A stretch of DNA of 64,000 nt from NCBI GenBank assembly GCA_014925825.1, contig JACGCK010000186.1, forward strand, positions 23,569 to 87,568. Reading direction: 5' to 3'. Of the stretch, positions 25,101-35,417 are shown piece by piece (positions within the stretch are counted from its first letter, which is position 1; the number at the start of each line of letters is the position of its first letter). The DNA is from Pholiota molesta (Eukaryota > Basidiomycota > Agaricomycetes > Agaricales > Strophariaceae). The notes beneath the pieces are model-generated. The model did no database searches, was not told the DNA's origin, and saw only the letters and a list, made by a program, of their open reading frames with translations. Both the position numbers and the translations under genes were made by a program.

Positions 25101-25861
25101 TGTTCCCCCAAAAACCCCTCCTCACCCATCATATGAACGAGCTTTAGCGCCCAACCCAACTCCAAGCCCGCCTCAGCTGCATCTCAATAGTGGTTCAAAA
25201 ATTATACTGGTCGCAATTCAGAAGACAGGAAAGATATACCACGTTCTCCGTTTGACGCCCCCCAACTTGTCGAATGGCCAGGAATCTGTCCAAATTCTCC
25301 ATGACCCAATTCTCCCACCGCCTACCGCCTTTCGCGACTCCGAATTTCCTAGCTTCTACAACAGTACATGGCAACATACATTTGAAAGAGTGGTAAATCC
25401 TGTCGCATTATGGGAAGTTTATGCGCCCAAAAACCTTGGAGATTACATCAATATGGGGGATCTTTGGCAGGCTTGGGATGAAGGAAGTTTTGTTGAGGGT
25501 GTCGGACGTCTTCCAGCCCTTCGACTCATCGAAGCTTGCTGGGGCACGCTGAAGAATCAGGAGACGAACAAAGGAAAGTACGCAGCATGGAGGCCCCACA
25601 AGAATGACAGGGTGAGTGTATTTCTTGCTCGTAAACATTTAATTAAGTATTTAACTTGGTCTCAAGGTTCGAAAGATTTGGGGTAACTTTTATTTCTTTG
25701 TTTCGCGCATTCGGGCCTTGGAAGCAACAGGAAGTAGCTCTATCGAGGCCGTTGCACATTTCGAAGGACTCCGGGGTACAAGAAGCCTCAACCAGCTTCA
25801 TCGATCACTTCAAGAAAAAAAGAAATCTCGAGAGGAAGAAGTGCAGAAAGAGGTACCTTAG
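22135..25861 (+). CDS. SAP / Crypton-like tyrosine recombinase / GCR1_C protein
   Basis: Thirteen exons join in frame to 3,024 nt (1,007 aa): 22135-22355, 22428-22541, 22603-22936, 22993-23142, 23203-23357, 23420-23523, 23583-23797, 23856-24014, 24067-24221, 24277-24361, 24417-24620, 24679-25611, 25667-25861. Residues ~75-106 form a SAP motif (MKVTELKQLCRTRGLSTVGK). An acidic stretch (DDDDDEL) follows. Residues ~360-580 show tyrosine-recombinase landmarks: R379 in NRSDEL, then HKDPLRCPVGALA, H522-L-A-R525, GHW (547-548) and Y557. Residues ~885-975 (NMGDLWQAWDEGS...AAWRPHKNDR) resemble the GCR1_C DNA-binding domain found in fungal Cryptons. The C-terminus is a basic coiled coil. No disruption is seen, unlike its divergent neighbour, with which it shares a ~420-bp promoter region. 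It probably acts in the nucleus on DNA ends or circles. Whether it moves this element or is a passenger is unknown. Confidence 0.88.
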
Positions 25862-26799
25862 GGAAATTTAGTTCACCAGGGGCATACACACTTATTTAAT
25901 ATATAAACTACTGAATCTTCTTATCTCTAAAACTCAAATACTCGATACTTTATCACAGTTTGTTAATAAAATTTATTGTAATATCTACCACACATGTTAG
26001 TATCTACAAAATCTATCGTAGTTCGCGGCAGCTGCGAGCAAGGGCGGCGAATGACCGGGCCTCGCGCTTGTCACATTGGTGCTCGACAAGGCAGCCCTCC
26101 TAGTACTCGTACTGCTTGACAGGACAGTGACGGCGGGCGGATGCGAGCCCTCGACAGCGGCTGCGACTTGGCTGCGACATCGATGGCCGGTGCGAGGAAT
26201 TGATGGCCCAACAGCAGCGACGGTGAGCGAGAAAGCTCGATGCGGCTCCAAGCAAGTGAGCAATGCGTCGACGCCCTCCTGAGTCCTAGCAGCTGGGCTC
26301 TTCGTTTAGAAGCCCAGCACAGCACAAGTCTCGATTGAACTTGTGCTGCTTGCTTGCCAAAGGGTGCCGCCACATTGCGACTTGTGGTAGGCTGCCATGC
26401 TTGAAGAGGTTCGTGGCATGCCACTGGCGCACCACTGCCGTAAGGTATTATCATTATTTTCCCCTACGTTATCACAATAAGCACGATTAAGTGATTTTGT
26501 GATTTCAGTTAGCTAGTTCACTCTTGCGAGCATTGACTAATATTCTTGACTGCAGATTGCATAAGCAATTTGGGGCTTTTCATTCCCAATGTGGCCATTT
26601 CTTCTTTCAAATCTGGCTATTGATCGTAGGCTTGGTAGGCTTTTACCCTACCAACTACCATTAAACAAAATAAATCAACTCTTATAGTAGAAAATTTCCT
26701 TTTTTTATACTTAAGCTAAAGTATGTTACCAACTACTTCACTTTATTTTTGCGCGTAGCAAAAGATTTTTTAAGCGAAGGAAAAAAAATGCTCCCTTTG

Positions 26800-27138
26800 C
26801 GCGAAGCGCAGGATCCGTAATGGTGGTGGCTCCGAGCAGGGCCAGCAGGCTCGAGCTCGACGGCAGTGGCTCCGGTGGACAAGCCGCCTGCATCCGCTGT
26901 CTCGTTCAGCTCGTTTGGCGGGGACGGGTACAGCTCCGCGTCGTCTGCCGCGTCGCACTCCAAGCGCGCGTTGATGGAGTTCCCGTTCAGCACGTACAAT
27001 AGCAACGGGGCGATCACCCAGGGCCCCGACATGTTCTGGCACCCGCCGATGATGCCGCAGAGCAGCGCAGACACCAACGCACAGCTCTTCCACATGCCGA
27101 CAATGGTGTCGTCTGCGTCTAGTACTCGTGCCGCTTGA
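26800..27138 (+). other. GC-rich open segment, possible captured host gene fragment
   Basis: An uninterrupted frame reads SVSFSSFGG-type Ser/Ala-rich sequence followed by ALMEFPFSTYNSNGAITQGP and DMFWHPPMMPQSSADTN. It has no ATG at its start and ends at 27138. The composition is like a host transcription-factor tail, unlike the AT-richer element genes, and the GC content is far higher than in the flanks. I do not recognise the donor gene. Confidence 0.4.
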
Positions 27139-28122
27139 AAGGACGGTGATGGCGACGGATGGGAGCGAGAGCGGCAGTGGGGGCGCGGCGAATGAGGAAT
27201 CCAACAGGCTCGATGAAGGTGGATGCGAGGCTGGCAGATGCGGCAGGTGCAGCAGCTGTGAGGCTGGCAGCTGTGTGAGCTGGCCAAAGCAGCTGCAAGG
27301 AGCTCAGTGGCGGCTGCAAGGGACATCGATGCGGCGGCGGCGGCGGCAGCGCGCCAGAGCTCGATGGCGGCGGTTGGAACGTGAAGGCGGTTGCGCATTC
27401 GATGGCGATGGTGACGGCTGGTCGCTAGAGCTCGATGGTGGTGACTGGAGGCGATCGGAAGCCTTGACGGTGGTTGCATGCTAACAACGAGGCATTCAAC
27501 ATAACGAAATTTGGTTAGTGAAACTGATAGCGCATCAAGCACAGGCGACGAGCCCAGGCGTGAGCTCAAGCCGCCCGTATACAAAAGGGACTCACATAAA
27601 TTGCTAATTCATGACGCATTATTTGCGAATTCATGACGCATTATGGTCGTCCACCAGGAGGCCAGACGCGAAGTCGATGGCGAAATGCCCGACGCAAAGT
27701 CAAGGGCGGGACGGTGGAAGCAGGGCACAGCAGCAATGTCAATGGTGGTGGTTTGAAGGGAAATGGCGGTGAGACGCGATGACGGGAAGGAAGAAAGGGA
27801 AGTGGGAGAGCCGAGGCGGCGATCAAGGTCCTCGGGAAGTCGGAAAGAAGGCGGCGAGAGAAGCGCAGTGTGATAGAGCGTGAGCGCGTGAGCTTGCACG
27901 AGGCAAGAATAGACGTGATACTTGAATTTGAGGTGTGGTTGACAGGGAGTGGGATGCGAGATGGGAGTGGGACGCGAGATTTAGGCGCCCACGCGATAAC
28001 GCAGCCGCGCCCCAGGCTATGACGCAGCCGCGCCGTTTCGCCGTGTCTGTGTTAGGCAAGAGCAAGTCACAGCGTGCCCGGTTTGTGACGCGGGGGCACG
28101 CGCTGGCGAAGTAGAGCGTGTG

Positions 28123-28152
28123 AATGGCGAAGTCGACGTCGACTTCGCCATT
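28123..28152. repeat. 30-bp perfect palindrome
   Basis: AATGGCGAAGTCGAC and its exact reverse complement meet without spacer. The half-site GGCGAAGTC recurs singly near 28272. It lies just inside the subterminal repeat cluster, a suitable position for a dimeric DNA-binding protein. Confidence 0.85.
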
Positions 28153-28169
28153 TGCCCGCCAAATGCCGC

Positions 28170-28370
28170 AAAAACTTGTGAACCAAGTTGTGAATTGGCC
28201 CTCAAAACTTGTGAACACGAGCGTGACAAGTTGTGAATTTCGTTCCCATCCGCCAAAAACTTGTGAATTGATGGCGAAGTCTGAGCGTGGGAACGCGTCT
28301 TTTTGGCGCGGCCGCGCGCGATTCACAGTTCACAGTCGGAGTTTGAACTCCCATCAATTCACAACAGTTG
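28170..28370. repeat. Subterminal CTTGTGAA repeats
   Basis: At least five copies of AACTTGTGAA / AAGTTGTGAA occur between 28172 and 28270, with further inverted versions near 28323 and 28353. Clusters of short motifs close to a transposon end commonly bind the transposase. No matching cluster is present next to the left TIR. Confidence 0.7.
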
Positions 28371-28379
28371 TCCTAAGAC

Positions 28380-28513
28380 CGAGCTGCTGATAGCCGACGG
28401 AAAAGACCCCTGCTCCTTCTAAAAACGGCTGCCATCAGCCATGACTGCTGGCACTTGATTTCTCAAATCTCGGACAGGTTGATGTTTCGGAAATGTCCGG
28501 TGAACACCCCTTG
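28380..28513 (-). repeat. Right terminal inverted repeat, 134 bp
   Basis: Perfect inverted partner of 12706-12839. Identity stops at the inner base 28379/12840. The outer neighbour is the second copy of the 8-bp target duplication. Confidence 0.95.
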
Positions 28514-28521
28514 AGGTTCCG

Positions 28522-29171
28522 TTGAAGGTTGGAATTTTGAACGGGGACGATCGCTTGGCGAGTCGGACCGTGTCGCGCCAACGATCACATGCATACGCGA
28601 GTGCGCCAACTGTCCTTCAACGACATTGACTTCATCTTGCTGCGACATCCTTCAACCTTGTACGCCCCATCACCTTGCCGTTCGATCGCGCCACATTCCT
28701 CATCACGAAGCAGGTAGCTCGCTGACTTACGCCTCAGATGCTCGTCCGGACTCCAAAGAATAGTACGCTTCCCAACCTCGTGTATCTAGGTGAAGCTCGA
28801 CATAACCTTGACATAACCCCCATTGAAGCTCGGGGCAGGCTGTTAAGTAGACCTATTTCCATCCGAAGGACAGGCGACTAGTTTATGGTGGAAACAGGAT
28901 AACTCAGCGGATATGCAGATGCTGATGCCACTATAGCTGTCAGTCTTCATTTGGTTACGCTCTCATGTACGACGACGACGGAGTTGCATAGACTAATAGA
29001 CGGCTGGAATTTTTCTTCACTATTATAAATACAACAGCAGTTTAGGATGAGGATCCGCTTCATTATCTTCAAAACACTATTCTGAACAGAAAAGGTATGT
29101 ATTGTCTAGCAATATCCAAATTATCAATTGACAGATTTGACCAGCCATTCCACGATTGACGGTGATATGAA
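28522..29171. promoter_or_regulatory. Upstream region of the GMC oxidoreductase gene
   Basis: A TATAAAT box lies at 29024-29030, about 140 bases before the ATG. A GTATGT...TTGACAG stretch (about 29095-29133) looks like an intron in the 5' leader. The remainder down to the transposon edge contains no gene. Confidence 0.5.
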
Positions 29172-31258
29172 ATGTTTCTTATCTTCAAAAAACTTTGCTT
29201 CATCTCTGTCTTATTGATTAGCTGGTAAGATTGAATATATCTACCTCTTTTTTAGTGCTTATTTGTCTATCATTATCTAGGTCTTTTCTTTTCATCAAGG
29301 CGGTCAAGATTGAAAGCCAGACTAGTACCCCGACTTCCAACCAGAACGCATCGAACACCTATGACTATATCGTCGTCGGCTCGGGACCCGGCGGTGGCCC
29401 ACTTGCCGCGCGTCTCGCACAAGCTGGTTTTTCCGTTCTCCTCATCGACGCCGGCGAAGACCACGGCGACGACGATATCGTTCGCGTACCCGCCCTGAAC
29501 GCTCAGGCATCGGAATACACCCCCATCCACTGGCAGTTCTTCGTCTCGCATTTCGACGACCCCGCCGCCGCCCAGCAGGACTCTAAATTTACGTGGCAGA
29601 TGCCCGACGGCCGCTTCTGGGTCGGGCCCAACCCGCCTGCAGGGAGCGCGCCGCTTGGGATATATTACCCCAGGACCGGCACCCTCGGTGGGTGCGCAGA
29701 ACATAACGCGATGGTGATGATCTATCCTGCAGAGAGCGACTGGGATAATATTGCCAGCGTCACGGGGGATGATTCATGGTCGGCCGCGAATATGCGGCAG
29801 TACTGGGTCAAGCTGGAGAACAACCAGTATCTCGCTCCCGGGACTGTGTCGGGCCATGGATTCGGTGGCTGGCTCGATATCTCGCTCACGGATCTCAACT
29901 TGGCGCTCAAAGACACGAAAGTGCTGAGCCTGATCCAAGGGGCGGCGACGGCGCTTGGAAAGGGTCTGCTTGGCGGTTTGTTGACGACCGTCGGCGGACT
30001 GGCACAAGTGCTCGCGGTGGACCTGAACAACGATTCGCCCGGGCGCGACAGGGACACTGGACTATACCAAATTCCTTTGTCGATTTCGAATGGCCCGAAA
30101 ACGCGCGCTAGTCATCGAAATCTGATGCTCACCACCGCAAACGCCGTCAAACCAGATGGCAGCAGGACATATGCACTCGATATAAAGCTTGACACTTTGG
30201 TCACTCGTATCCTTTTCGATAATGCTTCTACCCCCCGTGCCATAGGCGTCGAATATCTTGCAGGGAAGCACCTGTATCGCGCGGATCCAAATTCCGCTTC
30301 GGCGACCCCAACAGGGTCCGGGTCCTTCTTTGCCAATCGCGAAGTCATTATCTCTGGCGGCGCGTTCAATACACCCCAAATCCTTAAACTCTCCGGAATC
30401 GGACCTAGCGCTGAGCTGCTCTCCCATAATATCCCGGTCGTCCTCGACGCGCCCGCCGTCGGCACCAATCTGCAAGACCGATACGAAGTGGGCGTCGTCG
30501 CGTCCGCCGACTCCGACTTCGCCGCCGCGGAGGGGTGCACCTTCCTCAACACCACCGCCGACCCCTGCTTCCTCCAGTGGCGCGACGACGCCGCGGACCG
30601 CGGCGCCTACGGCACCAGCGGGGTCACGCTAGGCGTCGTCCACCGGTCCAGCGCCGCCGCCGCAACCGACGCCGCGCCCGACCTGATCATCACCGGCCTC
30701 GCCGCCGCCGCGCGCGGCTACTTCCCGGGGTACTCCAACCGCACGAGCGCGGACGCGCGGCACTGGACGTGGGTCGTGCTGAAGGCGCACAGCCGCAACG
30801 CCGCGGGCGCCGTCGCGCTGCGCTCCGGCGACGCGCGGGACACGCCGCGCATCGCGTTCCGCAGCTGGGCGCGCGGCGGGGACCTGGACCTGCAGGCCGC
30901 GTTTGAGGGCGTGCAGCTCGCGCGGGCGATGTTCCGGGATATGGGGCCGCTTCCGCTTGGGCTTGGGAGTGTGTTTACGGAGGAGGTGCCCGGGCCTGAC
31001 GTGGAGAGCGAGGCCGACGTGAAGCGGTGGATCCAGAACGAGGCGTGGGGCCACCATGCGAGCTGTACGGTGCCCATCGGTGCGGCCGACGACCCGGATT
31101 CGGTGCTGGATTCGCGGTTTAGAGTGAAGGGCGTGCGCGGGCTCAGGGTGGTGGATGCGAGCGTGTTTCCGAAGATTCCGGGGTTGTATATCGCGGCTGC
31201 TGTGTATATGGTCTCGGAAAAGGCTGCGGAGGTCATCATTCAAGATGCGTCTCTTTAG
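29172..31258 (+). CDS. Secreted GMC (AA3-type) oxidoreductase
   Basis: This is an FAD-dependent glucose-methanol-choline oxidoreductase that would oxidise an alcohol or sugar outside the cell. Exon 1 (29172-29224) and exon 2 (29281-31258) give 2,031 nt and 676 aa. A hydrophobic N-terminus (MFLIFKKLCFISVLLISW) acts as signal peptide or anchor. The long frame from 29231 starts with TTG and is not the true start. The FAD-binding motif YDYIVVGSGPGGGPLAARL is at ~50-70, and the second GMC signature (ISGGAFNTPQILKLSGIGP) is near the middle. The C-terminal active-site histidine lies in WGHHASCTVP. The place where family members carry the second His or Asn reads KIPGLYIAAAVYM here, so the usual catalytic pair appears incomplete. 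Codon use is very GC-rich from 30,480 to 30,960. The substrate is unknown. Confidence 0.9.
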
Positions 31259-32568
31259 ATAATTGCTGAAGTCAGGCAACCGTACAGATACCCACAAGAC
31301 ACAATGTCATGTGTTATGAAAAGAACCCCCAAGTTCTCAAAAGTTGAACCTTTGAGCAATCCTTGAGAATGGTGCGAGCGAAATGCTTGTAATTAGCCCG
31401 AACAGCACTGAACACCATCCCCAACTACATACGGTGTTTGCAAACCGTGCTGACACAATTCTTATGATCTTCTATTTGTGCTGTTTGGAATTAATGTAGA
31501 GTATACACATTCAGAACATATATCTTCCACCAATAAGTGTTATCAGTCAATGCATATCCGTGAATGACGTAGAATCGGAATGAGACCGGGGTACCGGTAC
31601 AATGATGGCTTGGGCGAACAGGGTGGCGGTCATCTACTCGTTCATATCGAAATCAACCAGCAATCCAATTGACAACTAGAAAGCGCAGCATGGTGTCGAA
31701 GAAAGCGAACGCCAACCTATCATAAAATCAAAGTGGGGCCAACGCCATCATACATATGCGTATCATTCGATGCAATTCGTTCATTGAATGAAATGATCAT
31801 TGTACACCAAGATGGTACTTTATACGCCCACCCTCCCCGAACTATAGCCTCCGCCGCCGCCGCACGCCAGTGGGAAATGCACACCAGATGCACACCCAAT
31901 GCGTCTAAACGACGTCATTCTGAGGTCATTTCACTGTCAACATCTCCTACGTCACCCGTCGACCAGTGCGTGCAACAAAACTCTAAATCCAAATCCATCT
32001 TCTTTCCGACCTTGTGAGAAGGGCCACGTTCCATGTAGTCAAACAGCGACAAAAATAAGGGGCTTCCCTCCCCTTCAGAAAGATAACGGTTCAAATATCG
32101 AACCAAAATGATGGGATTGCAAAGCGTAGTCAAGAAAAACAAGAAAGCGAGGAGCCCGTGCACAAGTTATAGATAGATAGCAAGACGTCTAATATCCGAT
32201 AGCAACCCAGACGCACGAAAGGAACCTTTGCGCACCCAAATGAGACCATGATGATATAATAATTATGCGGTATTACCCCTCCAAGTGCCCTTGGTGATGA
32301 TTGGATTGGTATGCCCCCATCTCGTGAGGTGCGGTGGCGCGGAGATGGGGGTCGAGAACAAGAGTGGCATGGCTTTATGATGATGCCTGGTATATCATGA
32401 TGGTTAGCAGACCTATGGGTGGAGGGGGGAGATTAGGCGATGGGGCGAAGGAGAGCGATAAGGGATACAGGCCTAAGGTCAATACGGGTGTGAGGACGAC
32501 AATCGGGGAGATCTGGCATCAAGCGCAATGCTCTGATCGATACGCGGTCCAACCTGGGGAGGGTTGAG
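31259..32568. other. Convergent intergenic region
   Basis: 1.3 kb between the 3' ends of the GMC gene and the small minus-strand gene. It contains a GCC-repeat (31850-31865) and no supported gene. Confidence 0.5.
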
Positions 32569-33195
32569 CTAACTACTGAGCTCGAACGACGGTGGAGGAG
32601 GACAGCACACACCTTTGTTGTCCAGGTATTTGTCCATGGCGGTGAACGCGCAGCGGCGGATCTCCCGTTCCAGCAGCCACGCATCGTCGCACTGGACGAC
32701 GCCGCAGTCGTGCAGGACGCAGATCGCCTCGAGGAACCACGTGCGCGACGTGAACTCGGTCGACGCCTGCGGCGGGATCGCGACGGTCCTGAACATCGGC
32801 AGCAGGCTGTCCGTGCCCACGACGTCGTCGTACCCGCCGAGGAAGCCCACGTCCGCGAGGCGCAGGATCGCGACGACGAGCGGCGACGCGAGGATGTTGC
32901 TCGCCTCGACCTCGAACTTCCACACGCCCACGGAGTCGTTGTCCACGACGTGGAACAGCGTCCCCGCGGCGCCGATCGGGGACACGGCGGGGTTGGGCAC
33001 GAAGAAGGCCCAGTTCCACGACGCGAGCTCGCCGCGGTAGGTGAGCACCGCGTAGAGCAGGCCCGGCTCGAGCTCCTCGGCCGTGAGCGGGTGCGTGGGC
33101 GTCGCGTGCGGCGTCGTCTCGTGCGAGGGGTCCGGCGGGGCCGCTGCGTCTGCCATGGCGGGGTGCGAGACGATGGCGGTGTGCGCGGAAGGCAT
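32569..33195 (-). CDS. DUF6914-like small protein (208 aa)
   Basis: A single-exon frame from ATG 33195 to 32569; the longer frame to 33240 begins with GTG. A second in-frame ATG at 33156 is an alternative start. The sequence has a short disordered N-terminus, then LYAVLTYRGELASWNWAFF, GTLFHVVDNDSVGVWKFEV and TEFTSRTWFLEAICVLHDCG. This order (a beta-sheet with FHV, then an SRTW...A helix) resembles fungal DUF6914 proteins, whose function is unknown. It is GC-rich and without membrane segments. It is divergent from the SNARE gene with 376 bases between the starts. Confidence 0.65.
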   Translation of the reverse strand: MPSAHTAIVSHPAMADAAAPPDPSHETTPHATPTHPLTAEELEPGLLYAVLTYRGELASWNWAFFVPNPAVSPIGAAGTLFHVVDNDSVGVWKFEVEASNILASPLVVAILRLADVGFLGGYDDVVGTDSLLPMFRTVAIPPQASTEFTSRTWFLEAICVLHDCGVVQCDDAWLLEREIRRCAFTAMDKYLDNKGVCCPPPPSFELSS

Positions 33196-33571
33196 TAGGG
33201 GTGCCCAGTTGGATTCTGCCCATATTTGGCAGCCTTGCACCTCGTGGGTGCTGCGTCACCGAGGCGCTTCATCCATGACGCTAGGACGTCAAAATTCTTT
33301 TGAGTTGGGCCCGCGAGGGTGTAGTCATGGATGGTAGTGGTCAGTGCCATATGTTAGGCGGCGCTTAATGAATAGTGGTGCAGCGCTGTCGCTCTTTGGA
33401 ATCGGGACGCGCCTCGAACGGCCGCCGAGCGGCCCGTTTAATTAGATCACGTGTACCCCATTGTTCGTTGCACGTGCATTCACACCACCTTGCTTCTGTT
33501 CACAACTTCAGTGTTCTGAACATCCCAGAACATTCCTTACTACTTACCGTCGTACCGTTTCCTATCCAACA
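33196..33571. promoter_or_regulatory. Divergent promoter region (DUF6914-like / SNARE)
   Basis: 376 bases separate two divergent starts and must hold both promoters. No strong TATA box is visible; a TCACGTG E-box-like word occurs near 33447. Confidence 0.4.
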
Positions 33572-34049
33572 ATGTCAACATCAAGAGGCCGTGCGGAAGA
33601 CGTATACGAATCGCAAAACGACCAACGGCTAGACGAGCTGCACTCCAAAATACGAACATTGCGCGGCGTACGTACGAACTGCACTGCTCTTCAAAAAACC
33701 GCAGCGCAGACACACCACTGACCGTCCAGGGGCCCATTATAGATAACGACCGACATACACAGCGATGTCGAAGCGCAGAACCTCATCCTCGACGAAACTG
33801 TACGTCTTTTGGAATACACCACCTACCTTTGAACCAACTCGTTGACGGGACTGGGGATGCCAGGGCGACCGGTTCTCTTCGTTTGGCACTACGCTCATGC
33901 AGACCTCGCGGAGAGCGGGGCAAGCATTCGGAATCGGGACGGGGAGCCTCAAGCCCTGGCGCATAGCAACTCTGATCATCGCGGTCTTTCTTGCCTTCTG
34001 GTTCATTTCGAAGGTCCTGCGCTGGTGGTGGGGGTCGCCGGCAGTTTGA
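33572..34049 (+). CDS. Bet1-family Qc-SNARE (112 aa)
   Basis: A tail-anchored SNARE acting in ER-Golgi or intra-Golgi vesicle fusion. Exons 33572-33667, 33743-33799 and 33864-34049 sum to 339 nt (112 aa). The SNARE helix covers residues ~18-75 (NDQRLDELHSKIRTL ... DIHSDVEAQNLILDET) with the central glutamine in VEAQN. A single C-terminal membrane segment (IATLIIAVFLAFWFISKVL) is followed by only a short WWWGSPAV tail. Length and layout match Bet1/Sft1. The two paralogues cannot be told apart with certainty. Confidence 0.9.
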
Positions 34050-35417
34050 GACGGAGGCGTGCTTCGGCTGAGGTTGTGGGTGATTTGAGGATGCTCGTAT
34101 TACATATTTATGTTCGTCTTCTCGTGTTTCTCTATTTTTTGAACGGAACGTCGACTGATTTTTTTTGTTCCGTCCACAGTTTCTATTGACACATTGTACA
34201 TCATCACGGATACCCCTTGGCTAGCAGGGATACCTTTATTTCTTAATATCAACGATATACCGCTACCTTCTCTACCCAAACATAGGATCGGTACATCCTA
34301 ATGCATTGCGATCATTCTTGGTACTTCTTTGAAAGTCCTTGACAAATCCCTGATGACGAAGCAGAAGAACACCCCAGCCACCCTTGAGCGCTTGAGCACC
34401 CGCGCGCGATACCCATGCTGGCCGTCTTCCCTTTATCGACAAGCGAACGCTGCACCCGCTAAGTACAAACAGGTATGTTTCCAATCCAGCTGCAGCTGTA
34501 ATACCCTCTTCGTTAACTCCTTGACGCATCAAGGACATCATCTGGCCGGTAGGGACATACGTGTGTGTGTGTGAATGTCCACGATATGACCGAAGAAGAA
34601 AAAAGCTCGAGGATAGGCTTGACTGTTGCAGCTGGGGACAAGGAGCCTTCGCTCTCATGACATCGCCGACGCATTGTGATTCCTCGTGCCTTGAGGTGAC
34701 ACTCCATTTCAACCCAGCCGCATTTCAGGGCACAAGCAAAGGATCTTCCCTGTTGAGATGAACAACCAATTACATGATGGAAGCCTCGACCCTCCTTGAG
34801 AATCAATATAAATTCGATGAATCTCTTCAGAATTCATTCGATCCATGCCTCCAGACTACTGTTATGCATTTTTCGACTCCTTCCATGCGCCGCCAGCGCT
34901 GAACGAAATCTCCGACGATGATTATGAGGAAGATTGCGGAGCAAAGGGAGACTGAAGTCGACGAGAAGCAGGCAGCTCCATCCAAGTCTCCTGAAAATCT
35001 GTATGACACTTTCAATACCATCTTTTCTATTTGATTCATGATTTGATTATTGGGTACTATAGCTTGAACGCGGCACCCAAAGTATCTACAGACGATGAAT
35101 TAAGTAGCTCAGAAACGCAAACGCATTTATCCCTAGAAATTTCCTGGTGCTTTGTATTTAAGAATGTATACAAGGGATCAGAGAAAGCAAGTGTCCAATA
35201 TACAAAAACAGTCTACAGAGTTAATAATTTAAGTACTTCATGCGCGCATTGATTGCTTGGCGAATGATTGCAAAGCAGAAGAAGATAGAATTTGGAGCAA
35301 TCAAAGCAGGAAAACGGTAAGGAGGGGGTGTCGCATTACGTCTTGAAAAGAATAGGATAGATTAAGTAGTAAGCATTCAAAAAGGTAGCTCGCATCAGGT
35401 TCCTGTGGTTCGTATCA
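34050..35417. other. Convergent intergenic region
   Basis: 1.37 kb between the SNARE and the large minus-strand gene. A 36-codon acidic frame (34845-34955) and an overlapping Glu/Lys-rich frame (34919-35033) have coding-like character but no joinable exons, so no gene is called. Confidence 0.4.

Larger units (their letters stand above)
25862..28379. other. Right non-genic part of the giant element
   Basis: 2.5 kb between the recombinase stop and the right TIR. 25,862-26,000 is AT-rich 3' sequence with an AATAAA-like word near 25966. 26,030-26,450 and 26,800-27,480 are GC-rich and share diverged similarity (around CTAGTACTCGT). The rest is mixed. No complete gene is supported. Confidence 0.6.
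12706..28513. mobile_element. Giant composite DNA transposon (15,808 bp)
   Basis: Both ends carry the same 134-bp sequence in opposite orientation without a mismatch (12706-12839 and 28380-28513), starting CAAGGGGTGTTCACC. Directly outside lie two copies of AGGTTCCG (12698-12705 and 28514-28521), an 8-bp target duplication. Eight-base duplications are known for hAT, P and KDZ-type cut-and-paste elements. Inside are two divergent genes: a broken zinc-finger, candidate transposase gene on the minus strand (12961-21716) and an intact SAP/tyrosine-recombinase/GCR1_C gene on the plus strand (22135-25861). Two younger insertions (13496-16951 and 21321-21699) lie in the minus-strand gene, so the original element was about 12 kb. 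The identical ends suggest a fairly recent move, while the nested insertions show it is no longer pristine. Confidence 0.93.

Noticed and set aside
29225..29280. Start of the GMC oxidoreductase at 29231
   Set aside because: That codon is TTG and lies in a GTAAGA...CTAG intron. An upstream ATG at 29172 joins in frame and gives the hydrophobic leader.
30258..31297. Antisense and alternative frames inside the GMC gene
   Set aside because: Arg/Ala-rich shadows created by high third-position GC.
34845..35033. Small acidic frame and overlapping Glu/Lys-rich frame
   Set aside because: Coding-like composition, but no splice sites unite them and there is no CaaX end that would suggest a pheromone precursor.
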